DNA of 64,000 nt from Cristatella mucedo (taxonomy: Eukaryota > Bryozoa > Phylactolaemata > Cristatellidae): contig WPIO01000054.1 of the NCBI GenBank assembly GCA_009760855.2, positions 512,001-576,000 of the forward strand, read 5' to 3'. The position numbers and the translations under genes were made by a program. Position 1 is the first letter of the stretch. Each line of letters opens with the position of its first letter. Positions 1 through 63,430 of the stretch are shown here, piece by piece. The notes beneath the pieces are model-generated. The model had not been told where the DNA came from. It made no database searches and saw nothing but the letters and a program-made list of their open reading frames with translations.

Positions 1-15
1 AGAGAGAGAGAGTGA

Positions 16-102
<87 letters not shown>

Positions 103-119
103 AGGGAGAGAGAGAGATA
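1..119. repeat. (AG)n tract at the window edge
   Basis: Pure to slightly interrupted AG, with G runs at 97-104. The left limit is outside the window. Confidence 0.95.
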
Positions 120-277
120 GGGGAGAGAGCCACCGGCTGCTGCCGGCTGCCCTGGGGCAAGACAGCAGGTGGTAGAGTGCAGAGCTCACTCGAACGATGT
201 GCCGGCGCCACAGGCATGCGACTGTAGACCAGCCAGAAGCGACCGTCTTGCCTCGTCACGAAGAGAGTGACCCTTAC

Positions 278-51955
<51,678 letters not shown>

Positions 51956-52300
51956 GGTCGCACGCGCCGCCGCTGGCCGTCCAGCGGACGGGCCAGCAGG
52001 CAGGCGGGCAACGGCCGGCCGGCGACGAAGCGGCGATCACCGAACGCTGTTGCAGCTACTGCTGCTGCACCAGCCAGAGAAAACCGCTAGCCCAGACGGC
52101 GAGCTAAGCTCGCGACTTCCGCTGTCACCTCTCCCGCACAGCTGCCGAAGAAGGCCCACTGCACACCGGATGCACACCTGCGTCTGCGTGGACTCGCTAC
52201 CAGCCAGTGCCGCAGTGTGGCAGCGGCTGCCCTCGAGAGCGAGGCGATCGCAGGCGCGTGCTTTGTAAGCGCGCGCCAGCGGCCGTCGCCATTTGCCTGC
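51956..52300 (-). promoter_or_regulatory. GC- and CpG-rich region upstream of exon 1 (candidate 5' UTR/promoter)
   Basis: Immediately upstream of the candidate start codon the sequence is rich in CpG and lacks transposon remnants, in contrast to the DNA on either side. No TATA box or initiator can be assigned with confidence. Role inferred from position and composition only. Confidence 0.3.
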
Positions 52301-52864
52301 CTGAGCGGGTTCGCCTAAAAGGTAACCGGCCGCGAGGCGGCCCTTTCCGCCTTTAGCCCTCTGCCTTTAGCCCAAAGCTGCATTGACTGGCCCAGCCTGG
52401 CCCGCACCTAGCCCCGTTCCAGCAGAGCTTTTCAGAGCCCAAAGTGGAAAGCACGGCACTAATGAGAAAGAGCAACGAGACAATGGCCGACCGGGCTGAG
52501 TTACTTCCATGCCCTGCCGAGCTGCAATAATGTCTCGGAGCCGGGCGGCTGCTAATGAGCGTGCACAGAACAAGCAGGCCCTCAATGCCTGCATACCTCG
52601 GAGGCAGCCAGTGTGTGCGGAGCCCTGAGCAGGAGCAGGCCTGCCCCTTGACCGTTCATTCTTAGGGTTGCCTGCTCGCTCTCTTTCCTCGAAGAACTGG
52701 CCGCTTTTGTCTCGACTAAACCTGAATGCAGCCAGCAGCTGCCGACAGAAGGCCAGCGGCCGGTTGATAAGAAAAAGTTGTAGCACAAACCTTAGCGGCT
52801 CGTGGGGCGAGAGAGAGTGCAGAGCAGCTCAGTTGCTCCAGCTCGGTGGTCGGCATCCGCTGCT

Positions 52865-52866
<2 letters not shown>

Positions 52867-52924
<58 letters not shown>

Positions 52925-53273
52925 ACTCTCACTCACTCACTCTCAATCTCACTCTCACTCTCACTCACTCTCACTCACTCTCTCGTCCTCTCTCTCACTC
53001 ACTCACTCTCACTCACTCCCTCGTTCTCTCTCTTTCTCTCTCTCACTCTTTCTCTCTCGTTCTCACTCTCAATCTCACTCTCAATCTCACTCTCTCTCTC
53101 TCACTCACTCTCTCGTTCTCTCACTCCCTCTCTCTCTCTCTCACTCTCTCACTCTCACTCTTTCTCTCTCACTCACTCTCTCGTTCTCTCTTTCTCTCTT
53201 TCACTCACTCTCACTCACTCTCTTGTTCTCTCTTCTCTCACTCTCAATCTCACTCTTTCTCTCGTTCTCTCTC

Positions 53274-53352
<79 letters not shown>

Positions 53353-53393
53353 CTCACTCTCACTCTCACTCACTCTCGCACTCTCTCTCTGCA
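52867..53393. repeat. (CT)n with CACTCACTCTC variants
   Basis: Imperfect CTCTCACTCA blocks between two pure CT tracts. Open frames of Ser/Leu/His across it are artefacts. Confidence 0.95.
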
Positions 53394-53444
53394 GGTGCAG
53401 GCGCTAGAGCAGGGCAGTCTGGTAGGACCATTGGGTTCTTTGTC

Positions 53445-53605
53445 GTGATGGCCCAGGAGGTAAGGCGCTAGCTCTCCACGACCAAAGTCGTGGGTTCGAA
53501 TCCTTCAGAGGGTGATTCTTTATTGCCAACTGCTAGCTGTGGTGAAAGCCGCAAGGCTCTTCTGCCGCTATGTAAATGAAGCTTTTAAATCAGTTTTTAT
53601 ATTTT
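53445..53605 (+). mobile_element. tRNA-derived SINE
   Basis: ATGGCCCAGGAGGTAAGGCG (A-box region), GTCGTGGGTTCGAATCCTTC (B-box), TTTATTGCCAACTGCTAGCT, CAAGGCTCTTCTGCCGCTAT and GTAAATGAAGC. The best preserved member. The ends of the tRNA-like head do not pair as an acceptor stem, so it is not a functional tRNA gene. Confidence 0.78.
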
Positions 53606-54494
53606 TTGGTCCACTAGATTTTAAAAACCTCGCCATGCTCGGATTAACAAAGTTAACAATTCCAGGTCTCACGGAGGGCCTTACCTGCTTGTGAACCTAA
53701 TGGCTGATGAGGGCTTGAGAGTTGGGGAGGGGTAACTCACCACCGTGACCTCTTCCATAAGTCACCACAGCAGATACTTCAAAGTATCTTACAAAACTAA
53801 TCCACAGGGGCATGCAGCATCCTGAGCTAGATCTGCGTGTTACACGCCGACACTCGAGGTCAGCGATTCCTCGACTAAGTAGATTCCACAGCTGCGGATG
53901 GTATTTCTCGATGCACTCACCAATTTGAGGTGGCACACCGGTTAACGAAATAAACACCACTGCCTGCTAGACTGACCAATCCGAGGACAGCAGCCCGGAA
54001 ATCAAATTATCCAGTACGGATTCTCCTCGTAATCGAAGTGGAGCAAAGGTGGATGGTGGCCTGGGGCTTTTCACTATCGCCTCGCGGGTTGGCAGAGTCA
54101 TGGTCGAGAGTAGCCACTACCTCGTCGACCTCGCGGCGATCACAGCAAAGGACTTCCGTTCGGGCCGAGTTGGTCATCTTCTCGAAAGATGATGGTGTTG
54201 CTCATGCCAATATTTCGCCACCAATTTACCACCGAGCTAATCCTATTGCAGCCGCTGCTACATTGTTTGTGCACAGACAAGGAGACTTGTGGGACTCTGG
54301 CGAATGTCTTCACATTGCCTCAACTCTCCATTCTACGGTCAAGTCCGGATGAGCTTCGACCTGCTACCACCTGGTCTACCGACTGGTTCGCCTAATCCTG
54401 ACACTCTGCCAGCATCGGCTGCTGCAGCCAACGCCCCTTCAAGGCTTTAAACTTTACTAAGACCTGCGTGTGCATGACGGTTTTCGCCAAATTT

Positions 54495-54580
54495 TGTGCT
54501 GCAAGCCGGGTGACAGCCAAAAAGGCTCTTATGCCGCTATATAAATGAGGCTGTTAAATTAGCTAGCCTTTACTTTTACT
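54495..54580 (+). mobile_element. SINE 3' part
   Basis: GTGACAGCCAAAAAGGCTCT, TATGCCGCTATATAAATGAG, GCTGTTAAATTAGCTAGCCT: the body and tail of the tRNA-derived SINE without its head. Confidence 0.6.
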
Positions 54581-54733
54581 TTATCTGAACGATGCCTGAT
54601 TCGATCGTCACCAAGGACGAGATTAGGTCCTAATTCTAGAGTCGATGGAGTTCATGCCAAATACACGGTACGATTGATCGCTATAACGTTTGATTATTCT
54701 CGGGTATGGCTTGCCCCCTTAAAAATGAAAATC

Positions 54734-54744
54734 ACTCCCTCTCT

Positions 54745-54828
<84 letters not shown>

Positions 54829-54855
54829 GTCTCTCTCTCTCTCTCTCTTTCTCAC
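54734..54855. repeat. (CT)n tract
   Basis: CT array with CTCTCTGT interruptions near the right end. Confidence 0.94.
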
Positions 54856-55133
54856 TTAAGAGAAGTAAAATTCAGTCGCTCGTGCGTGTGAGAGAAATTT
54901 CGGACGGTCCCCGCCAAACTCGGTGCTGATTGGCATTTTGAGCCTAACTACTAGCGGCCGCCATGACAGCACAGGCAGCTGCAGCAGCAGCTCGGGAAAC
55001 GCTTCGAAGAAGATTTGCACATGCATGCGGCTCAGTTGTTTTTTCATTGGAAGCGTGTTCACTAATTTTCCATTTCGTCGCAGCAAATGTTTGGACCCAA
55101 TGAAGAGACAGACACAGAGAGAAACGGAGGGAG

Positions 55134-55260
<127 letters not shown>

Positions 55261-55349
55261 GACCGAGACACACAGATCTAGAGTGCCCGAGCTCGAGTCG
55301 AGAGTGTGACTTAATTTCGTAGGCAGGACGTGACGGCCTAGACACTTAC

Positions 55350-55386
55350 GGACTAGCGTTTGCATCGCCGTCTGTATTCGCTGCAT
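55350..55386 (-). CDS. SYNE1: Possible alternative nesprin first coding exon (12 codons)
   Basis: The ATG at 55386-55384 follows an in-frame TGA 12-15 nt upstream and encodes MQRIQTAMQTLV before a good donor, C|GTAAGT. Its phase (one leftover base) fits the CH1 exon, giving His instead of Asp at the junction. The text MQTLVHEQE resembles MQRLQDEQE of vertebrate nesprin-1. A 37-nt open stretch with a donor can arise by chance, so this is only a candidate. Confidence 0.3.
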
Positions 55387-56585
55387 GGTGCTCGGTCGTC
55401 ACTTCCGCCGGCGTTATCTCGATTTCAACAGCGAAATTCCAGCGGCCGGCTGCTGGCAGCTGTCGAGAGGCCACAAAGCGTTCGGCTGCAGACACAAGTG
55501 CTCAAGTCAGAATCGCAGTGCCCAGCTGGCTCTCGCCTACAAAACGGAGCTAGCTGCTGCACCGTTCGGGCTCCTCGTTCGTGCGGTGCTTAGCATCGCC
55601 AGCCCACTCGCAATGCCGATCAGAATGTAAACCTCCGTGCGGTGCTTTGTCGCCGGCGTCGCCCAGACGGTTGAGCGAGCTGACAGTAGCCGTCATGGAC
55701 TATCGAGTCGTGAGCTCGATTCCCAAGACTCGCCTGACTTTTGAAGGCAAGCGCTCGCCACTGCCAAGCAGCGTCGTGAGCTTGATGGGAAAAGAGGGCA
55801 CGTGGCTTCGCGGTAAGGGCAAAACCTGTGAAAGGGGGTGGGTCATGCGTCTGGCCAGATTTGGCCAAGGATTCGTGGACTTTGACGCCTTTGCCCAGAA
55901 CGGTCAACCCTACCAGGCTAGGCAGAAACGACTGGTCCCGCTTGGGAAGCGATCGGACCTGAAAATGGATTTGCCAATGCGAGTCGGAGACTATCGCTCA
56001 ACGGATGCGTCACTCTTGATCAAAATTATCTGCTGCATTCCTTTAATTTTGAAAAGTGAAATTAATTCTGAAATGCCAAGAAACAAGGTCATCGCTACAA
56101 AACGTAAGCCTCGAACTTGCACAGACTAGGAGACATCCGACGTCACTGTCCTTGCGCCAGCGTAATAAAGCCTCCAGAAAGGCTCGAACGCACAACGTAA
56201 CAACGCGTCAAGTCAGCAGCGAAGCCTAAACAATGAATCAGCATGGGCCCATGTTCAATGAGCCTCGTAGGGACACGGGTGACCGCAGAGTACTGCAGAC
56301 TCGGGGTGTCGTGGTGAGCACTAAGGAGACAGAGAAGACCGATCTAGTTGGCTAATAGCAAATAATATAATAGTATAATAATAATATAACAATAATAATA
56401 CATAATATAATTTAATATAGTATCTAATAGCCTACATAAAATCCTAGCCACAGCCCTCGCTGGAAGTCTCGTATTGGTTCAGCTGCTGGGCAGCGAGCAG
56501 TGGGGATCGCTAGAAAAGGCAGTTTGATATTCAGCTTGAGTCTGAGGCTGCTGCTTGCATGAGAACCAGTTTTTGTTAGCACGCC
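55387..56585. other. Upstream DNA with an unsupported 182-codon open frame
   Basis: A plus-strand frame at 55581-56129 lacks recognisable motifs. No mobile element identified before 56590. Confidence 0.4.
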
Positions 56586-56589
56586 GTGC

Positions 56590-56860
56590 AGGAGGGTAAT
56601 AATAATAACAATAATGCATTAGATATAACGCCGCCAGAGAACTCAATCTCTTTCCCACTTTCTCTTTGTTGCGTGAGACGAAGTCTGTTGGCTACCGAAT
56701 GCGTACCAAAAGCCGCGTAGGCTGTGAGTGCGCTATACAAATCTCTCCTGCGTAACACCCACATGGTCTGTATGACTTTGTAGAGTTACAGACGGAGATG
56801 CATTACATTACATTACACATTACACATTACATTTCTAGGCACTTTCCATTTTTTGTGGAT
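56590..56860 (-). mobile_element. Family A tail interrupted by a family B tail
   Basis: An A-type tail (AATAATAATAACAATAATGC ... GAGAACTCAATCTCTTT) breaks off at 56650 and resumes at about 56832 with CTAGGCACTTTCC. Between them lies a family B 3' end in plus orientation, from CCCACTTTCTCTTTGTTGCG to a (CATTA)n tail. Confidence 0.8.
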
Positions 56861-57084
56861 CGCCTACCGCTTCCGCGCGCATGACAATAGAATAATAATA
56901 AAAATAATAGAATAATACTGACAGCATAAATAAAAATAGGAACAACAATGATAGCACTAGAAAGTGAGAAATGACGACCAACCAAGGACGGAGGTGAGTG
57001 TTCTAGCGCGTCCGTCTAATTGTAATCATTCGTGCGCCTATCATCAAGGCGTGGCAACGGATTAGTGATGAGAGCGAAGAGGAG

Positions 57085-57724
57085 ACAGGCAGACAGAGAC
57101 AGACAGAGACAGACAGAGACAGACAGAGACAGACAGAGACAGACAGAGACAGACAGAGACAGACAGAGAGAGACAGACAGAGACAGACAGAGACAGACAG
57201 AGACAGACAGAGACAGACAGAGACAGACAGAGACAGACAGAGACAGACAGAGACAGACAGAGACAGACAGAGACAGACAGAGACAGACAGAGACAGACAG
57301 AGACAGACAGAGACAGACAGAGACAGACAGAGACAGACAGAGACAGACAGAGACAGACAGAGACAGACAGAGACAGACAGAGACAGACAGAGACAGACAG
57401 AGACAGACAGAGACAGACAGAGACAGACAGAGACAGACAGAGACAGACAGAGACAGACAGAGACAGACAGAGACAGACAGAGACAGACAGAGACAGACAG
57501 AGACAGACAGAGACAGACAGAGACAGACAGAGACAGACAGAGACAGACAAAGTCAGACAGAGACAGACAGAGACAGACAGAGACAGACAGAGACAGACAG
57601 AGACAGACAGAGACAGACAGAGACAGACAGAGATAGACAGAGACAGACAGAGACAGACAAAGTCAGACAGAGACAGACAGACAGACAGAGACAGACAGAC
57701 AGACAGACAGAGAGAGAGAGAGAG
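57085..57724. repeat. 10-bp satellite (AGACAGACAG)n, about 63 copies
   Basis: Nearly perfect decamer array with rare changes: AGACAGACAA AGTCAGACAG at about 57550 and again at 57656, and one GATAG. Ends in (GACA)n and (GA)n. Confidence 0.96.
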
Positions 57725-60700
57725 ACCACGCAAATCCCGCCCCCACCCCGATCAAAGAAACACTCCAGCTTGCTTTCTCTTGTTGACAACTCACCGATCG
57801 CCAGCTACTGGAAGCGGAGCGCCCTCGTAAGATCTGGAAAGCCTCCAGAGGTGGGTACAACGGAAGGGGACTTCGGGACACGGGCACGCCGTGCCGTTAT
57901 TTCGTTATTTCGAAACCCTGAAAAAAAATTTTTTTCCGCGCGGCAACCGGTCAAATGACTGGACTATCGATCAAGAGCGCAGAATCTTATTGGCTCTCGC
58001 GCGACCTCGAGCTGCTCCGAGAATACTTTTCGACGCAAAAAGCAGTCGGCACTATAAGCGCCGCTCTGGCTATCGGATGTCAAGGTCAGTGACCGCACGC
58101 GATTGGAGGCAGCCAAAACGAGCCTTTGAACGGCCGATAGCTTTTCGTTTTGGGAAAAGGGAAAAGCTAATATAGATTGCAGCCTTTCGAACCCCCTGGT
58201 TAGACTGTATGGCCGTGACTTGTAGGCTGCCATAAATGCAAAGAGAGCTCGCTGAGCGACGTTTTTCGTCTCTTATTGTACAATTAGCGTCGTTCTGAAA
58301 TCAATAATAGTTTCAGCTTACCCCCGTTCTGTAACTGAATACCTTAATATTCATTTTGTTTTATAAATTAGCGAACGCCCAAAAAAATCATTGGATATTG
58401 CATTTCCTTTGTATACGCAAACTGAAGCATAGTTTAATATTTATTTCCTTAAATCTTATATTTATTTACTTCAGACTCTCCTTAATGGCAATGTTTTTTG
58501 TAAATTTTTTTGGTTAGACATGATATTTGAAAACGAAAGCATTGTTAGCGCACTGAGCTCGTTTTGTTCGGGTTCCATTGCTAAACTGAGAATTGTTATT
58601 CAAAAACGAAAGAAACGATGATGCGAGAAATGAAGGATAATTAATAATAATAATTAATTCCTAATTCTTTAATTCGGTAATTCCTTTCACTCTGTTCACT
58701 TTAGCTCACGTGCTCAGTCACCTTTATCACCTCGAGATGCATTCCAACGACCTTCTACTTTATAACTTATAGCCTTGCATGCTTCTAGCCGCTCTGTATA
58801 TGCCGTCAAAACTCCTAGAACTTACTAGTTCTTCTTAAAAAAATAGTCACCTTCAATATGAAATTACGATTACATTTAATTTATTGACTACTAATTTTTA
58901 TCTGTGAGAGTATATTTTGCATTGATACTTGCATTTTCCATTTGCATTTATATCCGCACCCGCTCTCTTCCCATTGGTCAGAGCCTCCTCGTGACTACCT
59001 CGTGCGGGACGTACTCTCGTTTGGACAATCGAAGTGACGGTAAGGGGGACTAGCGTACACCCTCGAAAGACCCCGGAGAACTTTAACTTCGCATTAGAAG
59101 GCGTGCGTGAGTGTCCGGTCACCGAGCTTGCGAGCCCGCCCTATTGATGGACATTATGCTTAAATTAAAACGGAATTAAGTTGAAGAACTAAAAATTACA
59201 ATAAAATGTAATGTCATTTTAAATTTCAACTGATCGCGCATTATGTCTTTCGCATGTATGTAAGCAAATCTTGCTGGCCCTCCTCCCATTGGTCAGATCG
59301 GCTAACGCAGCAAAGCTTGCTTCCGTTTAAACGGCGCGAGTGCATCCAGCATCATCTGTGTTGACTGGAGGAATGCGTGGCAGCTGAGTTTACACGGAGC
59401 GCTGGGACGCGTCGGGCTTCGTCTATACGGAGCAGTGGATTGATCGGTTGATCCCGAAGTGGCTACTCGAAGAATGACGATCGTAGGATCGGCCTGTTCA
59501 GCCTGAAAATGCTTCCTTATCAAGGGTCATTGGTCAAGGGTCAAGGGTAGGGTGCGCACATTCTACGCTTTTAATAGGCACTGCAGCGCCTATGCGAATT
59601 CTCCCGCTGCGTCAATCTTTGCGCCACCAAGGCGCCGCCAGTGTTTCTTCTGAGTTAGCTCAATTAAGCCAACGGCAAGCGGGCCTGCGAAGGGCTGGGG
59701 AAGAAGACTTCAGGACAAGTGGAGCGGTGCAATCTATCTACATCCGGCTTCCGGTTTTGCGTGGAGCAATCTATCTGCATCCGCAGCGAACACCGACATT
59801 CAAGGCACAAAAGCAAGGCGAATAAAAAATATCTCGCCAGCACCCGGCACGCCGACAGTAAGCAAGCGCTCGCTTTCGATAAAAGCCTACTCGCTGTGAG
59901 TGCTTCCATACTGCACTTTCTGCGCTTGCACACGGTGCACTTACATACGCTTATTGCACCCTGATTGCTAAACGTTCTTTTCTCGCCATTTTTGGCTATT
60001 TGCTAATTTCAGCGATACGGGCACGCAAGTCGGGCACTCGGGCTAGAGGCCGTACGTCCCCGAAACGTAGGCGTTGCAGGAGAGACCAAAAGACAAACTG
60101 TTACGGAGCGAAGGCGGGAGATAATTCCCCCGCAACAGACGTCTGGCTTCTCTCATCAGCGGAGCCGTCGAGGAGCGGAACCGCGAAAGTCTTAAGCACG
60201 TGACCTACGTGCAGCGACACACGCGAGCGCTTCGACTCGACGCGACAGTCACGTGACTGACGAGTCGCGTGGACTGTGCAGCAGTCGCTGTTGGGAGTCG
60301 CCCGTAAGAATAGCCAGAAAAAAAGCAAGCGTCCCACAAAGGGGGCATCGGCACGACCGTGACCTCAACTGACCGGCCAGTCTCGGTGGCAGACGAACGG
60401 GCTGCTTCGGGAAACTACATCCGGTTGCCTCCTTTTTCCACGCCTCGAGCAAGCGAGCCGTCCGAAAGCGAATATCCGGGCCACTGTGTAAAGCATCCGG
60501 GCTACTCAGAAAACTAGGCGCCAGAGGTCGACGGTGAAATAGCGGATTGCATTTGAACGCGTGAGAAGTTTGTTAATCGGGTCGGCGCTACGCAGACAGA
60601 CAATGTTCAGAGAGACGCGGATGGATAAGGTAAATGAGAGCAAGTGTGAGCAGAACCTTAGGGGTCGCCTTGAAAACTGTAGACTGACTACCTGACTGAC

Positions 60701-61334
60701 AAGAACATCGTGGCTGAATCCGACTGAATATTCGGATGGCTGCATCAATCGGACGGCAGCGGCAGGATTGGGTCGAAGTAGGAAGTAGTCTCAGTCCAGA
60801 CGAGAGAAAAGAAACGACTCCAGTTAGGCGGCTGGAGGGTTAGGCTGATGCAGCAGCTCTTAAAGCCGATGGCAATCCGAAGATCCGGATCCGGTCCTCT
60901 CAGATGCCGAGCAAAGCAGACGCGGCTCAGCTCCTTGGCAGAAGTTACGCAATCGAGGCTGCATTTCAAGGCCGCCACTCCCGCAGACCAAAGCTTTGAG
61001 AGCTTTTTATCGCTCGGTGGCGCTCGTCCTGTCTGCGGGCGCTGCATTCGGATGCCGTTCGTCTTTTGCCGTTCGGCTCGGAAGTACGGGCACTAAGAGT
61101 GAGCCGTGCGCTTTTTGCGTAAGCCTAGATGGAAATTTTCAAGCGAAGTTCCGAACCTTCACCTTACCGCGCCGACCAATCGCAGAGGAGGCGTGGCAGC
61201 TGGAAAGTTGCCAGCCACCGGTGCTGCTTGCGGAGCTGTTAAGCAGCGCGCCTATCTCGTCTCGCCGCCGCGAAGTGGCGATTGATTGATCTAGTTTCGC
61301 CAAGTGCGAAGGCGGGCTAGATGTGCGACAAATT

Positions 61335-61337
<3 letters not shown>
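57725..61337. other. Upstream intergenic DNA
   Basis: 58,200-59,250 is AT-rich and featureless. 59,280-61,300 is mixed composition with short open frames only. No gene supported. Confidence 0.5.

Positions 61338-61376
<39 letters not shown>
61338..61376. repeat. (AT)n tract
   Basis: ATATATAT for about 38 bp in otherwise mixed sequence upstream of the gene. Confidence 0.92.
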
Positions 61377-61378
<2 letters not shown>

Positions 61379-61639
61379 GAATAAATTTAATTACGAATTC
61401 CGCTCATTCGTTTAATAGTAGAGAGCGATTGAGCCTAAAAAGCGAGCGACAAGAAGACCTGCGAGAAGAAGCGCTGCTTGATGGGAAGCCAGTGTGGAGC
61501 GGTGGCCCGGGGATTGTGTTAACTCGGCGAAGCTCGCGACAGACTCGAGCTGCTGGGCTGCTGCTGCAGATCTTTGCATCATCAATTCCGATTGGCGCCT
61601 GATTGCACGGAAGACCTGCTCAAGGAGCGAGTCAAACGA

Positions 61640-63115
61640 GTCGAGACGGGACCTCGCAAATGCACGAACCAACTCGGACGCGGCGCATTCCTGCCTAAGC
61701 AGGGCCGAGTTTGCGCCGCCGCCGCCGCGGCTGCGTAGCCGAAAGGTGAGCAGACTCGACCGCCGAAAAGCCGGTGCGGTCACTCTGGCGAAAGGTCACT
61801 TTGAAACAGGACACCCGGATTTCGGGCAGACTCTGCAGGAGACGCTGCTGGCTCTGAGCCACTGGGCGTGGGGGACAGTGCACGGCGCAGCTCAGAAAAG
61901 CGGGCAGCGGCGAGCGTGCGTCGCTGCGGCTGCCGCACGCGTGCCGCCTGCTCGCCTACCTGCCACTCGTCGCGTCCCTCGCGTCGTTTTATAGTCCCGC
62001 AGGGCTTCACGAGCGTGCCTGACGTCGCCTGCGTCACCTCGAGGCGGCCGAATGCCGTCGCTCGCAGCAGCGACGTGCACACTGCACTGGGCGTGCCTGC
62101 TCAGTCGCGCGGGCGCGAGAGCCTCTAGCGCTGCTGACCGCCGTGCGGAGCTGCTCCGCCGAGCCGACCCGGGCGGCGCGCGCGGCGTCTGACCGTCGAG
62201 CGTCCGGCGGCGGCGCGCGAGCGACTGCTGCGAAGGCCGGCCTCCATTGCCGCCGACTCGGTCCGCCGCTGTCGTGTGGACGCTTGTGCTGCTTGCTAAA
62301 ATGACGCGAGCCCGGTCACAATGGGCCGGGCAAATATTGATTTCGCGACGCGGAGCCACCTAAGAGCGTCGCCGCGTATAGCTCCCGCGCGCGGGCCACC
62401 TGCGAGGCGGCATTGTTGTTTCAGCCGAGCGAGCCGCATGCCGCAGTCGCCGTCATGGAAACTTGGCCGGCGGCTCTGCAGAGCGACGTCAAGAGAGAGA
62501 GTGGTGCGGCTCAGACGAGCTCGGCAGCGGCGGCGGCGGCGGGGCGGGAGTGGAAGGATGAGAGTCGACGTAGACGTTGCGTAGTCTGCTGTGTGGGCGA
62601 GGGAAGCGAGGCAGCGAAATGCCAAAATCGGCGTCGGCGTCGTCGGCGTCGGCCGGACGCGTCGGCCGGACGCGCGGCCGCTGCTTCGTCGCCGCCCGCG
62701 CGCATCGAGACGCAGCGTCGACGGCGCCGAGGCCGCCGCAGTAGATTCGCCGAGTGGCTTCGCTCTCGGCGAATCGAACTCGCGCCGCCTCGAGTGACCG
62801 CCGCCACCGCGGTCACTCGGCCGGCGAGTGCCGTCTCGAGACGCCGCCGCGAGCACGGCGGCGGCGAATCTACCGCGGCGAATCTCTTGGCGGCGGTAGA
62901 TTCGCGGCCTACGAGCAATGAGCATGAGCTCAGCACCACGAGGCCGCGCGAGGCGCAGCGCTCACTCGGGCGCCGCGCCCCTTCGCCGCCAGCTGTTTCG
63001 GCTGCTCGTCTTTCTGCTGCTCGCCGCCGCCGTCTTTCCCCATCCCACGGCGCGACCTGCCTAATGACTTAATGAGACCCGTCGCTTCTGAAACCTGAGC
63101 TCCGCCAAAGACGGT
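61640..63115. other. CpG-rich block (possible CpG island or promoter of a neighbouring or upstream exon)
   Basis: Dense CpG, Arg/Ala-rich open frames in all frames, and several dyads such as CGAGTGACCGC/GCGGTCACTCG (62791-62819) and repeats of GTAGATTCGC/GCGAATCTAC. Composition suggests an island, but neither the strand nor a start site can be set. Confidence 0.35.
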
Positions 63116-63212
63116 ACGCGGCGGCGCTACGGTAGCCTATCTATCTATCTATCTACCTATATGTCTGTCTAGCTGTCTATCTATATATAATTCATTTGTA
63201 TTCATTTGTATT

Positions 63213-63347
63213 CATTGCCGAGCTGGATTGGTCCAGCGGTTAAGGCTCGCGCCGGCCAAGGTCTGGCTGAGGTCGTGGGCTTGAGCCCCGGGGCATATGT
63301 AAAGCGCCTGAATAGAGATTAAGTTCTCTTGGGGCGAAATACAAATG

Positions 63348-63352
<5 letters not shown>
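63213..63352 (+). mobile_element. tRNA-derived SINE with a family A-like 3' tail
   Basis: The head has tRNA-gene promoter boxes: A-box-like TGGTCCAGCGGTTAAGG (about 63230) and B-box-like GGGCTTGAGCCCC (about 63277). The tail, ATGTAAAGCGCCTGAATAGA then GATTAAGTTCTCTTGGGGCG, is the family A hairpin. Flanks form a 13-bp inverted pair, ATTCATTTGTATT and AATACAAATGAAT, rather than a direct duplication. Confidence 0.72.

Positions 63353-63430
<78 letters not shown>
63352..63430. repeat. (TA)n tract
   Basis: Alternating TA with TACATATACATACATA interruption between the SINE at 63.2 kb and the CCTG array. Confidence 0.92.

Noticed and set aside
143-230. A further nesprin exon left of 278 (about 32 bp at 206-237)
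   Set aside because: Splice sites can be drawn, but the piece is too short to support and has no homology.
52668-53471. 267-codon frame of Ser/Leu/His
   Set aside because: Translation of an imperfect CT array.
53449-53520. Functional tRNA gene (A and B boxes present)
   Set aside because: No acceptor stem, no clear anticodon arm, and the same body follows the head in other copies, so it is a SINE.
55581-56129. 182-codon plus-strand open frame
   Set aside because: No domain, poor codon pattern and no splice or polyadenylation context that can be defended.
57032-57958. 308-codon plus-strand frame [10 protein letters not shown]
   Set aside because: Translation of the 10-bp satellite.
59300-59450. 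Possible second DNA transposon end (TTTACACGG-like text)
   Set aside because: Only 8-9 bases shared with the TIR at 37.3 kb and no matching second end.
62413-63072. 219-codon Arg/Ala-rich frame
   Set aside because: Low complexity from CpG-rich DNA; open in several frames at once. Mentioned only as a possible island.
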